Under the pieces are notes generated by a model, which saw only the letters and a program-made list of their open reading frames with translations, did not search any database and was not told where the DNA came from. 64,000 bases of DNA from Intestinimonas butyriciproducens (GTDB lineage: Bacteria > Bacillota > Clostridia > Oscillospirales > Butyricicoccaceae). The stretch spans positions 1 through 64,000 of the forward strand of contig NZ_JACJKW010000013.1 in NCBI RefSeq assembly GCF_016901775.1, read 5' to 3'. The position numbers were made by a program, and so were the translations under genes. Every line of letters begins with the position of its first letter. The stretch's first letter is position 1. Below, in pieces: positions 48,261 to 57,511 of the stretch.

Positions 48261-50870
48261 TCAGATGTTTTCCTGGCGCAAACCATCGATGATGTTCTGT
48301 TTTCCCACCTTCCGGCTCCCATAGAGCATGGTGATGCCCACCACCAGATAAACTGCGGCCACCGCAATGACCACGCTTCCCCAAGGGACAAAGAATCCAA
48401 AACCAAAGTTCCGGTCTACCGTGCGGTACAGCAGCACCATTACCAAAAAACTGAGGGGCAAACCGTAAAACAGCGCCTTGAGTCCATAGAACAGGGATTC
48501 ATATTTCATCATCTGGCTGAAGGCCTGGGGCGTCATGCCTACGCTTTTCAACATGGCAAATTCCCGTTTGCGCAAAGCAATGCTGGTGGAAATGGTGTTG
48601 AAAATATTGGCCACACTGATCAGGGCCAGCAGCACCACAAATCCATAAGTGAACACCTGGAGAATGATGGTCAGGCTCTCGCCGGCCTGGCGCTGCTCCG
48701 CCATGTTGCTGATAAAGATTCCTCTCTGGGTGCTGTCCGCTATCTGCTCTTCCAGGCTTTCGGCCAAAGCATCCGGGTCCTGGCTGGTAAAGAACATCTG
48801 CGTTCTGACGCTGTAACCTGGCTCCCCGGCAGGGGAAAGCGCCTGCATCAGGCTTTCCAGGGCATCTTCCTTCATCACCAGCACCATGGCCAGGGGATCT
48901 TCCAGATATTCCGGCATCCCCTGGGGCATCACATCGGTGGTGGCTGCAACGGTGATATTCTGAGAGGCCCCCGTTTCCATCCTGCCCTCACTGTCATAAC
49001 CGGTGATCTGTTCTGCACTTACCTGATCGCCTGCTTCCAGATGAAAAGCCTGGTATTTTTCAAACTGGTAGCCTTTCCGCTGCTGGACGGTATTCACCAG
49101 CACGGCCCCCTGCCCCAGGTCCCCCTGAACGCCGGCCTTCTCCAGATAAGCCTCCATGGTTTTGTCGTCCAAAGCCATGAGATACAGCCCGGTCTCAAAA
49201 CTTGTTTCCTTTTCCATTCCCTCGGGAAGCCGGTTCAGCGTTTCCTCTGTCAGCTGCTCTTTCGTCAAAGCAATGCGGACATTTTCCGCCCTTTGACTCA
49301 TGGATGCATCATCGGCCAACCCATCCTGGGCCAGCTGCCCGAAAAGCTGCTTTTGGGCCTGGGTCTCTTCCGGCGTATCCCCATAGGCCGAAACATACAC
49401 ATCGTAATTCACCCCGCTGAGGGTCATGGAATAGGCCCTTTGCAGATAGGCGGAAAAGCTGGAAGCGGTGAGAAACAGCACCACACTGATCACCAGAGAA
49501 AAGACGGTAGCCCGGTAGCGTCCCCGGTTGCGCTTTAAGTTTTTCAGCCCCAGATCGGCGGGAAAACCGAAAATCCAGCGGGTCAGCGGAGATGTGCGCA
49601 CCGTCCGCTGGCGCAGTTTGATGTCTCCCGTCTGCCGGATGGCCTCAATGGCCGAAATGCGGGAAGCCTTCCGGGCAGGAATATAAGCGGAAATAAAGAT
49701 GGTCAAAGCGGAAAGCGCCACGGCCAGCGCCATGGAAGCCCAACGGATGGTCACGCGAAGATCGGCTTCCATCCCGAAGGACTCCCGCATCATAGGACTG
49801 ATGCAGGAAAAGGTGATGCCGATGCCCAGAATGCCTCCCAACAGTCCCAAAGGAATGGCCACAGCCCCCAGCACCGCTCCTTCGAAAAAGACGCTGGCGC
49901 TTTTCTGCTGCCGGGTGGCGCCCACGCTGGAGAGCATCCCCAGATACCGGCTGCGCTCGGAAAGAGAGATGGCAAAGGCATTGTAAATCAAAGACACCGA
50001 CCCGATCATGATGATGACCACTACAATGGCAATGAGGATATACAAAGTATTCATGGTGGCGCCGTCATTGACCACCCCCATGGTGCGCAGCAAAGCATTG
50101 TTGAAGTACACCTGCCCCTGGCCGTCCAGACCCGCTTTCTCACCGGTGTCCTTGGCCTGCTGGAAAATTTCCGCCGTCACCTGTCTGACCTTCATCTGCA
50201 TGGTCAAAGGCTCCTGCTCCGGCTGCAAAAGGCCATAGATCTCGTAGCCTGCGGCGTTATGGTTCAGTCCCATCTGAGAAAAAGTGCCCACGATGGTAAA
50301 AGACAAGGCCTCTCCGCTTTTCTCAAAGACCTCCTCCGGGTTTAACCGGCTCTGATCGGCATATTCCACCGGCATACCGCTTTGAATGCCCCTCCGCATG
50401 CCCTGGGGCAAACGGATGGTGTCGCCGATCTTATACTGCTCATTGTCCTGAAGGAAGGAAGAAAGCACAATCACTTCCCCTTCTTTTTCCGGCATACGCC
50501 CGTCTTCCAGCTTCATGGGCAAAAGAGAAAAGCCGTTTTCATCGTAATTCTGCCAATAGAGATAGGGTCTGGACTCCCTTCCCGGGTCGGGCAGGGCCAG
50601 ATAGCCCACATTGTAATGGCACCCCGCCAGAGCATTGTCCGGAGACTTTTCCAGCTGGTCGGCCTGCTCCCGGGTGATGTTCACATATTTCACCTGCCAA
50701 TCCCCGGTGCGGGCCAGGGTATCCCGGCGGGCCAGATCCATAAAGGAACCGGTGAAGGTGGAAACCGCCGTAAGCATGGCCACCGAAATGACAATGCCCA
50801 GCACCGTCACCAGTGTCCGCCGCTTGTTCAGCAGCATATGGCGCAAAGTGAGTTTTTGAATCACATTCAT
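48261..50870 (-). CDS. FtsX-family ABC transporter permease
   Basis: An 869-residue permease. The first helix (about 18-40) is followed by an extracellular region to about residue 270, three helices near 280-405, then a second FtsX unit with a helix near 455, a further extracellular region and three closing helices at about 755-865. This duplicated MacB/FtsX plan is typical of exporters of lipids or antimicrobial peptides. Overlaps the ATPase gene by 4 nt (50867-50870). Next to a two-component system, as in peptide-antibiotic resistance modules. Confidence 0.93.
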   Translation of the reverse strand: MNVIQKLTLRHMLLNKRRTLVTVLGIVISVAMLTAVSTFTGSFMDLARRDTLARTGDWQVKYVNITREQADQLEKSPDNALAGCHYNVGYLALPDPGRESRPYLYWQNYDENGFSLLPMKLEDGRMPEKEGEVIVLSSFLQDNEQYKIGDTIRLPQGMRRGIQSGMPVEYADQSRLNPEEVFEKSGEALSFTIVGTFSQMGLNHNAAGYEIYGLLQPEQEPLTMQMKVRQVTAEIFQQAKDTGEKAGLDGQGQVYFNNALLRTMGVVNDGATMNTLYILIAIVVVIIMIGSVSLIYNAFAISLSERSRYLGMLSSVGATRQQKSASVFFEGAVLGAVAIPLGLLGGILGIGITFSCISPMMRESFGMEADLRVTIRWASMALAVALSALTIFISAYIPARKASRISAIEAIRQTGDIKLRQRTVRTSPLTRWIFGFPADLGLKNLKRNRGRYRATVFSLVISVVLFLTASSFSAYLQRAYSMTLSGVNYDVYVSAYGDTPEETQAQKQLFGQLAQDGLADDASMSQRAENVRIALTKEQLTEETLNRLPEGMEKETSFETGLYLMALDDKTMEAYLEKAGVQGDLGQGAVLVNTVQQRKGYQFEKYQAFHLEAGDQVSAEQITGYDSEGRMETGASQNITVAATTDVMPQGMPEYLEDPLAMVLVMKEDALESLMQALSPAGEPGYSVRTQMFFTSQDPDALAESLEEQIADSTQRGIFISNMAEQRQAGESLTIILQVFTYGFVVLLALISVANIFNTISTSIALRKREFAMLKSVGMTPQAFSQMMKYESLFYGLKALFYGLPLSFLVMVLLYRTVDRNFGFGFFVPWGSVVIAVAAVYLVVGITMLYGSRKVGKQNIIDGLRQENI

Positions 50871-51550
50871 TGCATTTTCACCTCATCCCTGGAGATGCGG
50901 CCGTCTTCAATGGAGATGATCCGATCGGCCTGGAGGGCAATGCGCTCATCGTGGGTGATGACGATCAATGTCTGCTGATATTCTTTGTGAAACATTTTTA
51001 GAAGCCCGATGATCTCGGCGCTGTTTTTGCTGTCCAGGTTGCCGGTGGGCTCGTCGGCCAGCACAATGGCCGGGTTGTTGATCAGTGCCCGTCCGATGGA
51101 TACCCGCTGCTGCTGGCCCCCGGACAGCTGATTGGGCAGATGCCGCAGCCGGTTTTGCAGCCCCAGGCTTTGCACCAGCTCCGAAAGGCGCTTTTCATCC
51201 ACCTTGTGCCCATCCAGAAGCAGGGGCAATGTGAGATTTTCCTCCACATTGAGCACGGGGATCAGGTTGTAAAACTGATAGATCAGCCCGATCTGCCGCC
51301 GGCGGAACACCGCCAGTTTGCTTTCGTTCAGCTGGTAAATGTGGGTGTTCTCCACATAAACTTTTCCTCCGGATGGCCGGTCCACTCCTCCTAATATATG
51401 AAGCAAGGTGGATTTTCCCGAGCCGGAGGGGCCGATGATGGCCACAAACTCCCCTTTCTTTACCGAAAAACTCACATCGTCCAAGGCCCGCACCCGGGTC
51501 TCCCCTTTGCCATATACCTTGGAAAGATGTTCTACGCGCAAAATTTCCAT
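50867..51550 (-). CDS. ABC transporter ATP-binding protein (partner of FtsX permease)
   Basis: A 227-residue ATPase. Walker [11 protein letters not shown]-loop IYQFYNLI, signature LSGGQQQR, Walker [13 protein letters not shown] and VITHD are intact. Its 3' end overlaps the permease start, so the two form one unit. The promoter region upstream carries three GTGAC repeats that may bind the response regulator encoded at 52672. Confidence 0.95.
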   Translation of the reverse strand: MEILRVEHLSKVYGKGETRVRALDDVSFSVKKGEFVAIIGPSGSGKSTLLHILGGVDRPSGGKVYVENTHIYQLNESKLAVFRRRQIGLIYQFYNLIPVLNVEENLTLPLLLDGHKVDEKRLSELVQSLGLQNRLRHLPNQLSGGQQQRVSIGRALINNPAIVLADEPTGNLDSKNSAEIIGLLKMFHKEYQQTLIVITHDERIALQADRIISIEDGRISRDEVKMQ

Positions 51551-51587
51551 GCCGCGCCCTCCCTATCTGTACTAACATGATGGGTAC

Positions 51588-51642
51588 AGTATACCTGCTG
51601 CAAGTGACATTGCCGTGACTTTCTTTGTGACAATTTGGTCAC
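51588..51642 (-). promoter_or_regulatory. Promoter with phased GTGAC repeats upstream of the ABC operon
   Basis: Minus-strand -10 TATACT (51593-51588). GTGAC (plus strand) occurs at 51604, 51615 and 51627, spaced 11 and 12 bp, about one helical turn, with an inverted GTCAC at 51638. They cover the -35 region, which lacks a good hexamer. This is the expected design for an OmpR-type activator, probably the regulator encoded at 52672. Confidence 0.65.
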
Positions 51643-51669
51643 AAAAAAGCCGGGGAACATTCCCCGGCT
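51643..51669 (-). terminator. Terminator of the two-component operon
   Basis: Minus-strand stem AGCCGGGGAA/TTCCCCGGCT with a short centre, followed by TTTTTTGTG. It lies 8 bp after the kinase stop and before the ABC promoter. Confidence 0.88.
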
Positions 51670-51676
51670 GAAAGGG

Positions 51677-52675
51677 TCACACCGCTTCCTGATGGTAAAA
51701 CCGAATGACAAAATGCCCGCCCGGCCCGGGCAGCGCCGCAATATCTCCATTCTGCCCATTGAGAAAACTGCGGGTCATGGCCAGGCCAATGCCCACGCTG
51801 CCAGCGGCGGCATTTTTCCCCCGGTAAAACCGCTGGAACACATAGGGCACTTCTTCCCGGGGAATCCCCTCCCCGGAATCCAGGATCACCAGCTGGGTAT
51901 ACAGGGGATTGTCCTGTACCCGCACCTGGATCAGTCCCCCTTCCGGCGTGTGTTCCATGCAGTTTTTCAGCACATTCAAAAAAGCTTCCACCGTCCACTG
52001 TTTGTCGCAGAAAAGGAGTGTGTTTGTGTCTCCTGTGATTTTCACATCGATCCCCTTGATATCCAGGGGGATCTGAATGGGCTCCAGAGCCTTGCGCAGC
52101 AGATCGTCCACCGCTTCCGGCTTTCTGGCAAACCGGATGGCCCCGCCGTCCACCTTGGCCAGTTTCAGCAAGGAGGACACCAGCCACTGGATCCTCTGAA
52201 GCTGGGAAGCGATGCTGCGGGCAAATTCCTGCCGCTTCTCTTTTTCCAGTTCCTCCTGCCGAAGGAGATCGGTCATCATCAACATGGAGGTAATGGGAGT
52301 CTTCAGCTGGTGAGAGATGTTGGAGATGGCATCGGAAAGCGCCTGCCGCTCCCGTTGGATGATGTCCCTCTGTTCCGACAGTCGCAGCACCACTTTATAG
52401 ATCTCGGTGCGGAGAAGACCCATTTCTCCTTCCTTGTGATCCTGAATGTCCAGGGAGAAATCTCCGGCCGCCACCTGCTGAAGATAGTCGTTCAGCTGTT
52501 GGATCTGCCGGTAGCGCAGACGCTGAAAGCCCATGGAAATGGCAATGAGCAGCAAAAAGCCAAACAAGAAGGCAGGCACCGCCTGAGGGGCCCACAAAGA
52601 GACCAATCCGGTGACCATCCCCGCCGCCAGGGCCTGAACCAAAAAATAATAAAACAATTCCCGGTTGCGTATCAT
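51677..52675 (-). CDS. Sensor histidine kinase (short-sensor type)
   Basis: A 332-residue kinase. Two N-terminal helices (about 10-28 and 33-50) are separated by only a few residues, so there is no extracellular sensor domain. A HAMP-like linker precedes the phospho-acceptor His in SHQLKTPI. The N, G1 and G2 boxes of the ATPase domain follow (NCMEHTPEGG, DSGEGIP, GIGLAM). Such intramembrane kinases usually take their signal from a partner ABC transporter, as in BceS. Overlaps the regulator gene by 4 nt. Confidence 0.93.
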   Translation of the reverse strand: MIRNRELFYYFLVQALAAGMVTGLVSLWAPQAVPAFLFGFLLLIAISMGFQRLRYRQIQQLNDYLQQVAAGDFSLDIQDHKEGEMGLLRTEIYKVVLRLSEQRDIIQRERQALSDAISNISHQLKTPITSMLMMTDLLRQEELEKEKRQEFARSIASQLQRIQWLVSSLLKLAKVDGGAIRFARKPEAVDDLLRKALEPIQIPLDIKGIDVKITGDTNTLLFCDKQWTVEAFLNVLKNCMEHTPEGGLIQVRVQDNPLYTQLVILDSGEGIPREEVPYVFQRFYRGKNAAAGSVGIGLAMTRSFLNGQNGDIAALPGPGGHFVIRFYHQEAV

Positions 52676-53364
52676 GCCTTCGCCCCCCGTTCCAGCTTAT
52701 AGCCCACGCCCCGCACTGTTTTGATGATCCGGGGCGTCTGTGGATTGTCTTCCAGCTTTTCCCGCAGTCTTTTGATGTAGACCGTCAGAGTGTTGTCATT
52801 GACAAAATCCCCTGCCACATCCCAGATCCCCTCCAGCAGCTGGCTGCGGGTGAGCACCTGTCCGGGATGATTGAGAAAGGTAAGCAGCAGACGGTATTCC
52901 AGCGCCGTGAGAAAAACCTCTTCTCCCTGTCGCCATACCCGGGCCTCCTGGGTATTCACCAGGAGGGAACCAATGGTCAGCTGATGGGAATTTTCCCCGC
53001 CCCGCCGGGCGCGCCGCAGTACCGAACGGATCCGGCTGATCAGCTCCCGCACCCGGAAGGGCTTTGTGATGTAATCATCGGCCCCCATATCCAGTCCCAT
53101 CACCACATTGACCTCATCGTCCATGGCGGTGAGAAAAATCACCGGCGTGTCTCCCAGCTCCTTCACCCGGCGGCACAGATCGTACCCGCTGCCCCCAGGC
53201 AGCGTCAGATCCAGCAGACACAGATCGAAGGTTTTTTCCTCCAGAACCTTCAGGGCCGACGGGCAGTCCTCCCTCACCGTCACCTGATACCCTTCCTGTT
53301 CCAGAGAATAGGTCAGCCCCATCACAATGGCCTTGTCATCCTCCACCAGCAAAATATGCTCCAT
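52672..53364 (-). CDS. OmpR-family response regulator
   Basis: A 230-residue regulator. The receiver has an acidic pair in LLVEDDKA, the phospho-Asp in LCLLDLTLPGG, and conserved Thr and Lys (FLTAMDD, DDYITKPF). The winged-helix DNA-binding domain (about 130-226) ends with the wing TVRGVGYKLE. It heads an operon with the kinase, next to the ABC exporter unit. It likely activates the exporter on sensing a peptide or envelope stress. ATG after a weak ribosome binding site. Confidence 0.94.
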   Translation of the reverse strand: MEHILLVEDDKAIVMGLTYSLEQEGYQVTVREDCPSALKVLEEKTFDLCLLDLTLPGGSGYDLCRRVKELGDTPVIFLTAMDDEVNVVMGLDMGADDYITKPFRVRELISRIRSVLRRARRGGENSHQLTIGSLLVNTQEARVWRQGEEVFLTALEYRLLLTFLNHPGQVLTRSQLLEGIWDVAGDFVNDNTLTVYIKRLREKLEDNPQTPRIIKTVRGVGYKLERGAKA

Positions 53365-53486
53365 ACCCCTGTCGGCTCCTCCCGTATTCTTTCCTCCATT
53401 ATACCTGTTTTTTCTCTCTATGGAGTGACATTTTTGTCAGATTCCCCGGAGAGCAAATGTATACCGGTATTTTTTTGTTTTACCCC

Positions 53487-53515
53487 TTGCCCAACCGCAA
53501 TTTTTGCGGTACAAT
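53487..53515 (+). promoter_or_regulatory. YitT promoter with palindrome filling the spacer
   Basis: TTGCCC (53487-53492), 17 bp, TACAAT (53510-53515). The spacer is almost entirely a perfect inverted repeat, ACCGCAA-TTT-TTGCGGT (53494-53510). A dimeric repressor bound there would occlude both boxes. Confidence 0.65.
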
Positions 53516-53546
53516 GGCCCAAACTTTCAAAGAAGGTGTTTGCTTT

Positions 53547-54389
53547 ATGGCAAAGAAAAAAAGGACCCTTCCCCCCTTTGCTGCCATGACCATAGGGACG
53601 CTTCTGGTGTCTCTGGGCGTCTATTTCTTCAAGTTTCCCAACAACTTTTCCTTTGGCGGCGTCACCGGCCTGGCCGTTGTAGCGGCTCCCTACCTGCCTA
53701 TCAGCGCCAGTGATTTTACCTTTATCGCCAATATGCTGCTGCTTTTGCTGGGCTTTGTCTTTCTGGGGCGGGGCTTTGGCGTCAAAACCATTTACACCAG
53801 TTTGCTCATGAGCGTATCCCTCACCCTGCTGGAGCGGATCTTCCCTCTTTCTGCACCCCTCACCCAGGAACCGTTGCTGGAATTGGGCTTTGCCATTGCC
53901 TTACCTGCGGTGGGCGCTGCTTTTTTGTTCTCTGTGGGCGCCTCCGGCGGCGGCACCGATGTAATCGCCATGATCCTGAAAAAATACACCAGCATTGACA
54001 TCGGCCAGGCCCTGTTTTTCTCCGACCTGCTCTTTGTTTTGATGGGCGGTCTGCTTTTTGGCGTGGAAACCTTCCTCTTCTCCTTTGCCGGCCTTTTGAT
54101 CAAGTCCCTTCTGATCGACAATGTGATCGCCTCCATGAATCAGGTCAAGTGGCTCCAGGTGATCTGTTCCCACCCGGAAGAGATCTGCCGTTTCATCACA
54201 GAGGACCTGAAACGCAGTGCCACCTTATCCTCCGGCACAGGCGCCTTTACCGGCGAAGAGCGCTCCATCCTCTTTACCGCCATGACCCCTCGGGAGGCCC
54301 GCCGCCTGCGACAGTTCATTGCCGATGCCGATCCTTCGGCCTTTGTGATGATCTCCACCACCCATGAGATCATGGGCCGGGGATTCTGA
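53547..54389 (+). CDS. YitT-family membrane protein (DUF161 + DUF2179)
   Basis: A 280-residue protein with about five or six helices (first near 15-32). The glycine-rich ASGGGTDVIAMIL is the YitT-family signature, and a C-terminal cytoplasmic DUF2179 domain (about 200-275, TGAFTGEERSILFTAMTPREARRL) closes it. The molecular function of this widespread family is not established. The ATG at 53547 is preceded by AAGAAGG; an upstream in-frame ATG at 53457 would add a non-conserved leader and lies before the promoter. Confidence 0.9.
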   Translation: MAKKKRTLPPFAAMTIGTLLVSLGVYFFKFPNNFSFGGVTGLAVVAAPYLPISASDFTFIANMLLLLLGFVFLGRGFGVKTIYTSLLMSVSLTLLERIFPLSAPLTQEPLLELGFAIALPAVGAAFLFSVGASGGGTDVIAMILKKYTSIDIGQALFFSDLLFVLMGGLLFGVETFLFSFAGLLIKSLLIDNVIASMNQVKWLQVICSHPEEICRFITEDLKRSATLSSGTGAFTGEERSILFTAMTPREARRLRQFIADADPSAFVMISTTHEIMGRGF

Positions 54390-54396
54390 GTTTTTC

Positions 54397-54433
54397 AAAA
54401 AAGGCCCTCTGGTTTTTCCAGAGAGCCTTTTTT
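54397..54433. terminator. Bidirectional terminator after YitT gene
   Basis: AAAAAAGGC-CTCTGG pairs with CCAGAG-GCCTTTTTT with one mismatch. It serves convergent genes ending at 54389 and 54447. Confidence 0.88.
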
Positions 54434-54446
54434 ACCAAATAATTTT

Positions 54447-54998
54447 TTAGTTTTTCGGATCTTCCCGCATGGCCAGGATGGTTTTTTCGATCAGCTCATC
54501 CAAAGTCCAACCCAGACGGTCGGCGCCCTGCTGGATCACTTCCCGTGAACAACCGGCGGCAAACTTTTTGTCCTTGAATTTTTTCTTGGCCGAGGGCAGC
54601 TCCAGATCGGAAACGCTTTTAGAGGGGCGCATGCGAGCGGCAGCTCCCAGCAGGCCGGTGAGCTCATCCACGGCAAAAAGCACTTTTTCCATCTCGTGTT
54701 CCGGCTCGATCTCACTGCACAGGCCATAGCCATGACTGGCCACGGCGTGGATCATCTTTTCATCCAGCCCAGCTTCCCGCATCAGCTCCCGGCATTTGTG
54801 GCAATGTTCTTCCGGCCATTGCTCAAAATCCAGATCGTGGATCAGGCCCACAATGCCCCAAAATTCCTCTTCCTCGCCGTATCCCAACTCCCGGGCAAAA
54901 TAACGCATACAGCCTTCCACCACTTCTCCATGGCGGAGATGGAAAGGCTCCTGATTGTATTTGCACAGCAGCGCCCAGGCTTCGTCTCTGGTGATCAT
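54447..54998 (-). CDS. HD-superfamily predicted hydrolase
   Basis: A 183-residue single-domain HD phosphohydrolase. The metal site is built from His in EPFHLRHGEVVEG, His-Asp in GLIHDLDFEQWPEEH, His in ASHGYG and Asp in FAVDELTGLL. It resembles the predicted HD hydrolase group COG2316 in order and length. The substrate is unknown, possibly a nucleotide. No operon partner. It ends near the YitT terminator. Confidence 0.88.
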   Translation of the reverse strand: MITRDEAWALLCKYNQEPFHLRHGEVVEGCMRYFARELGYGEEEEFWGIVGLIHDLDFEQWPEEHCHKCRELMREAGLDEKMIHAVASHGYGLCSEIEPEHEMEKVLFAVDELTGLLGAAARMRPSKSVSDLELPSAKKKFKDKKFAAGCSREVIQQGADRLGWTLDELIEKTILAMREDPKN

Positions 54999-55086
54999 CC
55001 TTTGTCATCCTTTCTTTTTCCGGTCTGTACTTTTAAGGATAGCATAGCCCGCCTTTCTCTGCAACCGTTCCTTTTTTCATTTCCGT

Positions 55087-55115
55087 TTGACAAAAAGACC
55101 TCCGCCCTTCATAAT
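55087..55115 (+). promoter_or_regulatory. APC permease promoter
   Basis: TTGACA (55087-55092), 17 bp, CATAAT (55110-55115), 32 bp before the ATG at 55148. Confidence 0.8.
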
Positions 55116-55147
55116 GTACATATTCTGTAAAAACAGGGGGATTGATT

Positions 55148-56479
55148 ATGGAACAAAACAACAAGCGATATGGTCTTTTCACCGCCATCACCATGATCAT
55201 CGGCATCTGCATCGGTTCGGGTATTTTCTTCAAAAGCGACAATGTGCTGGTGGCCACTGGCGGCAGCGTGGTTCTGGGAGCTTTTGTCTTTGTTCTGGCT
55301 GCCATTGCCATTGTTTTCGGCGGCCTGGCCATGGGGCAGCTGGCCTCCCGCACCGACAAGCCCGGTGGAATCTTTACCTATTTTGAACAGTTTGCCGGTC
55401 CCCGCTGGGCCTGCGCTTTCGGCTGGTTCCAGGTCTTCATCTACTATCCTACCATCACCATTGTGGTCAGCTGGGTGGTGGGGATCTATGGTTCCATCCT
55501 CTTCAACATCCAGGCCAGTCTGGAAGAGCAGATCCTCATTGGCCTTGTATTCTGCGCCCTGTGCTTTCTCTATAATGTGCTGTGGGCCAAACTGGGCGGC
55601 TTTTTCCAGAACTTCTCCACCGTTGTCAAACTGATCCCGCTGGCTCTTCTGGGCATTGCCGGAATCCTCTGGGGCGATCCCATCGGCGGATTGCGCAGCC
55701 TGTCCTCCTCTTCTCTTTCCGGCATTGGTTGGCTGGCGGCCGTAGGCCCCATCGCCTATTCCTATGACGGCTGGGTGGTGTCCACCTCCATCTCCCATGA
55801 GGTGAGAAATGCCCGGCGGAATCTGCCCATTGCGCTGACGGCGGCCCCTCTGATCATTCTGCTCATCTATGTCATCTATTTTGTAGGCATCACCTGCTAT
55901 GTGGGACCGGAACAAGTGATGGCCCTGGGCGATGCCCATGTGACAGAGGCGGCGGCCAGCCTGTTCGGCAACACCTTTGCCAAAGCCATTACCGTGTTTG
56001 TGGTCATCTCGGTGATGGGCACTGTCAACGGTCTGGTGATGGGCTACATCCGTATGCCCTATTCCCTCTCCCTGCGCCAGGGGATGATGCCCTTTTCCTC
56101 CACCCTTTCCCGTATCCATCCCAAACTGGGCATCCCGGTGTATTCTGCGGCGTTCTCCTTTGTCATCTGCTGTATCTGGATGGTTCTCCACTATCTGGCC
56201 ACCCGCTTTAACCTGCTTCCCAACAGCGATGTGTCAGAAATCGCCATCGCCATCAGCTACCTGTTCTATCCGGTGCTCTATTTTGCCATCTACCGCCTTT
56301 ATAAAAAAGGGCAGATCAAAAGCCGGTGGCAAGGGACAGGGATCCCTGTGCTGGCCTTCTGCGGCTCTTTAATCATTCTATCGGGTGCGGTGCAGAACAA
56401 GCTCTTTCCCCTTTATCTGGCCTTGTGCGCTGTGGTGGCTCTTCTGTCTCAGTTTTACTGCCACAAAAAGCTGCCTTAA
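55148..56479 (+). CDS. APC-family amino acid permease
   Basis: A 443-residue permease with about 12 helices. The first helix GIGSGIFFKSDN-like loop (ICIGSGIFFKS) is the substrate-binding unwound segment of APC transporters. GPIAYSYDGWVVSTSISHEVRNARRNLP matches helix 6 and its loop. It resembles LAT/SteT-type exchangers, but the substrate is unassigned. ATG at 55148 after AGGGGG; strong promoter upstream. Confidence 0.92.
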   Translation: MEQNNKRYGLFTAITMIIGICIGSGIFFKSDNVLVATGGSVVLGAFVFVLAAIAIVFGGLAMGQLASRTDKPGGIFTYFEQFAGPRWACAFGWFQVFIYYPTITIVVSWVVGIYGSILFNIQASLEEQILIGLVFCALCFLYNVLWAKLGGFFQNFSTVVKLIPLALLGIAGILWGDPIGGLRSLSSSSLSGIGWLAAVGPIAYSYDGWVVSTSISHEVRNARRNLPIALTAAPLIILLIYVIYFVGITCYVGPEQVMALGDAHVTEAAASLFGNTFAKAITVFVVISVMGTVNGLVMGYIRMPYSLSLRQGMMPFSSTLSRIHPKLGIPVYSAAFSFVICCIWMVLHYLATRFNLLPNSDVSEIAIAISYLFYPVLYFAIYRLYKKGQIKSRWQGTGIPVLAFCGSLIILSGAVQNKLFPLYLALCAVVALLSQFYCHKKLP

Positions 56480-56490
56480 AAGAAAAAGAA

Positions 56491-56520
56491 AAAACCGGAC
56501 GCAATCGCGTCCGGTTTTTT
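56491..56520. terminator. Bidirectional terminator 56491-56520
   Basis: Stem AAAACCGGACGC/GCGTCCGGTTTT with an AATC loop and T-run. It lies between the convergent APC and AEC genes. Confidence 0.9.
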
Positions 56521-56521
56521 A

Positions 56522-57460
56522 TCAAATCAGCCCCATCTGTTTCAGACCGAAGATGATCAAAAACATGGTAAGCACCGAAAACAGTGTGGTGAAGGCCACT
56601 GACTGGCCGGCCAGATCGGCATCGGCCCCCTGCTGCTGAGCCATGATGAAAGAAGAAACGGCAATGGGTGCTCCCATCATGGTGGCCAGAGCCATCAGCT
56701 CCACATCCCGGAAGCCCATGGCCACAAAGATGGGCAGGAAAATAGCCGGGCAAATGAGCAGCCGTCCCACTACGATAATGACCAGCTGACGGAGAAAACG
56801 CTTGGTGTCCGAGAACTTAAAGAACCCGCCCAGGCTCACCAGACCCAATGGGGTGGCCACTTGTCCCATATCCACGATGGTCTCTTCCACCGCCTGAGGC
56901 AGAGGGATCTGAAACACCAGGAACACAATGCCCAGCAAAGAAGCGATGATCAGGGGATTGGTAATGATCCCTTTGAGGATCTTCTTCACATTCATTTTGC
57001 CATGGCTGAAGGTCTCCAAAGCAGCCACACTGAGCATATTGTACAGCGGGATGACAAAGGCGCTGATGATGGACACCACGCCCAGGCCCTCCTGACCAAA
57101 CACACCGGAAACAATGGGCACGCCGAACAAAATATAATTGCTGCGGAAAATGCCCTGAACCATCACGCCCCGCCGGGGACCATCCTTTTCCATCACCGGC
57201 ACCACCAGACAAAGGATCACGAAGGTGGCGAGCACCGAAATGACGGCAGTAAAGATGGTTTTCAGATCAAACATGGACTCCAGGTCGGACTGGTAGATGT
57301 TTGTGAACAGCAAAATGGGCAGAAACACCTTGAACACCAGGGTGTTCAGCTTTTTCAGCAGCGGTTCGTCCACCATATGGATCTGCCGGAGAAAATAGCC
57401 GATGGCCATGGTGAAAAACAGCGGCAGTACCACATTGATGGCTAAAATCAGATTTTCCAT
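56522..57460 (-). CDS. AEC (auxin efflux carrier/malate permease) family transporter
   Basis: A 312-residue protein with about ten helices in two halves. It has FKVFLPILLFTNIYQSDL in helix 2, GIFRSNYILFGVP in helix 4-5, and a C-terminal GAPIAVSSFIMAQQQGAD motif. AEC carriers move organic anions such as malate or other small metabolites. It follows lgt by 51 bp on the minus strand and may be read from the same promoter; no functional link is evident. Confidence 0.9.
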   Translation of the reverse strand: MENLILAINVVLPLFFTMAIGYFLRQIHMVDEPLLKKLNTLVFKVFLPILLFTNIYQSDLESMFDLKTIFTAVISVLATFVILCLVVPVMEKDGPRRGVMVQGIFRSNYILFGVPIVSGVFGQEGLGVVSIISAFVIPLYNMLSVAALETFSHGKMNVKKILKGIITNPLIIASLLGIVFLVFQIPLPQAVEETIVDMGQVATPLGLVSLGGFFKFSDTKRFLRQLVIIVVGRLLICPAIFLPIFVAMGFRDVELMALATMMGAPIAVSSFIMAQQQGADADLAGQSVAFTTLFSVLTMFLIIFGLKQMGLI

Positions 57461-57511
57461 TTTTGTTCCGGTTTCCCGGTCTCCCTCTTTTCTTCGCCCG
57501 CAGGCGTTTTT

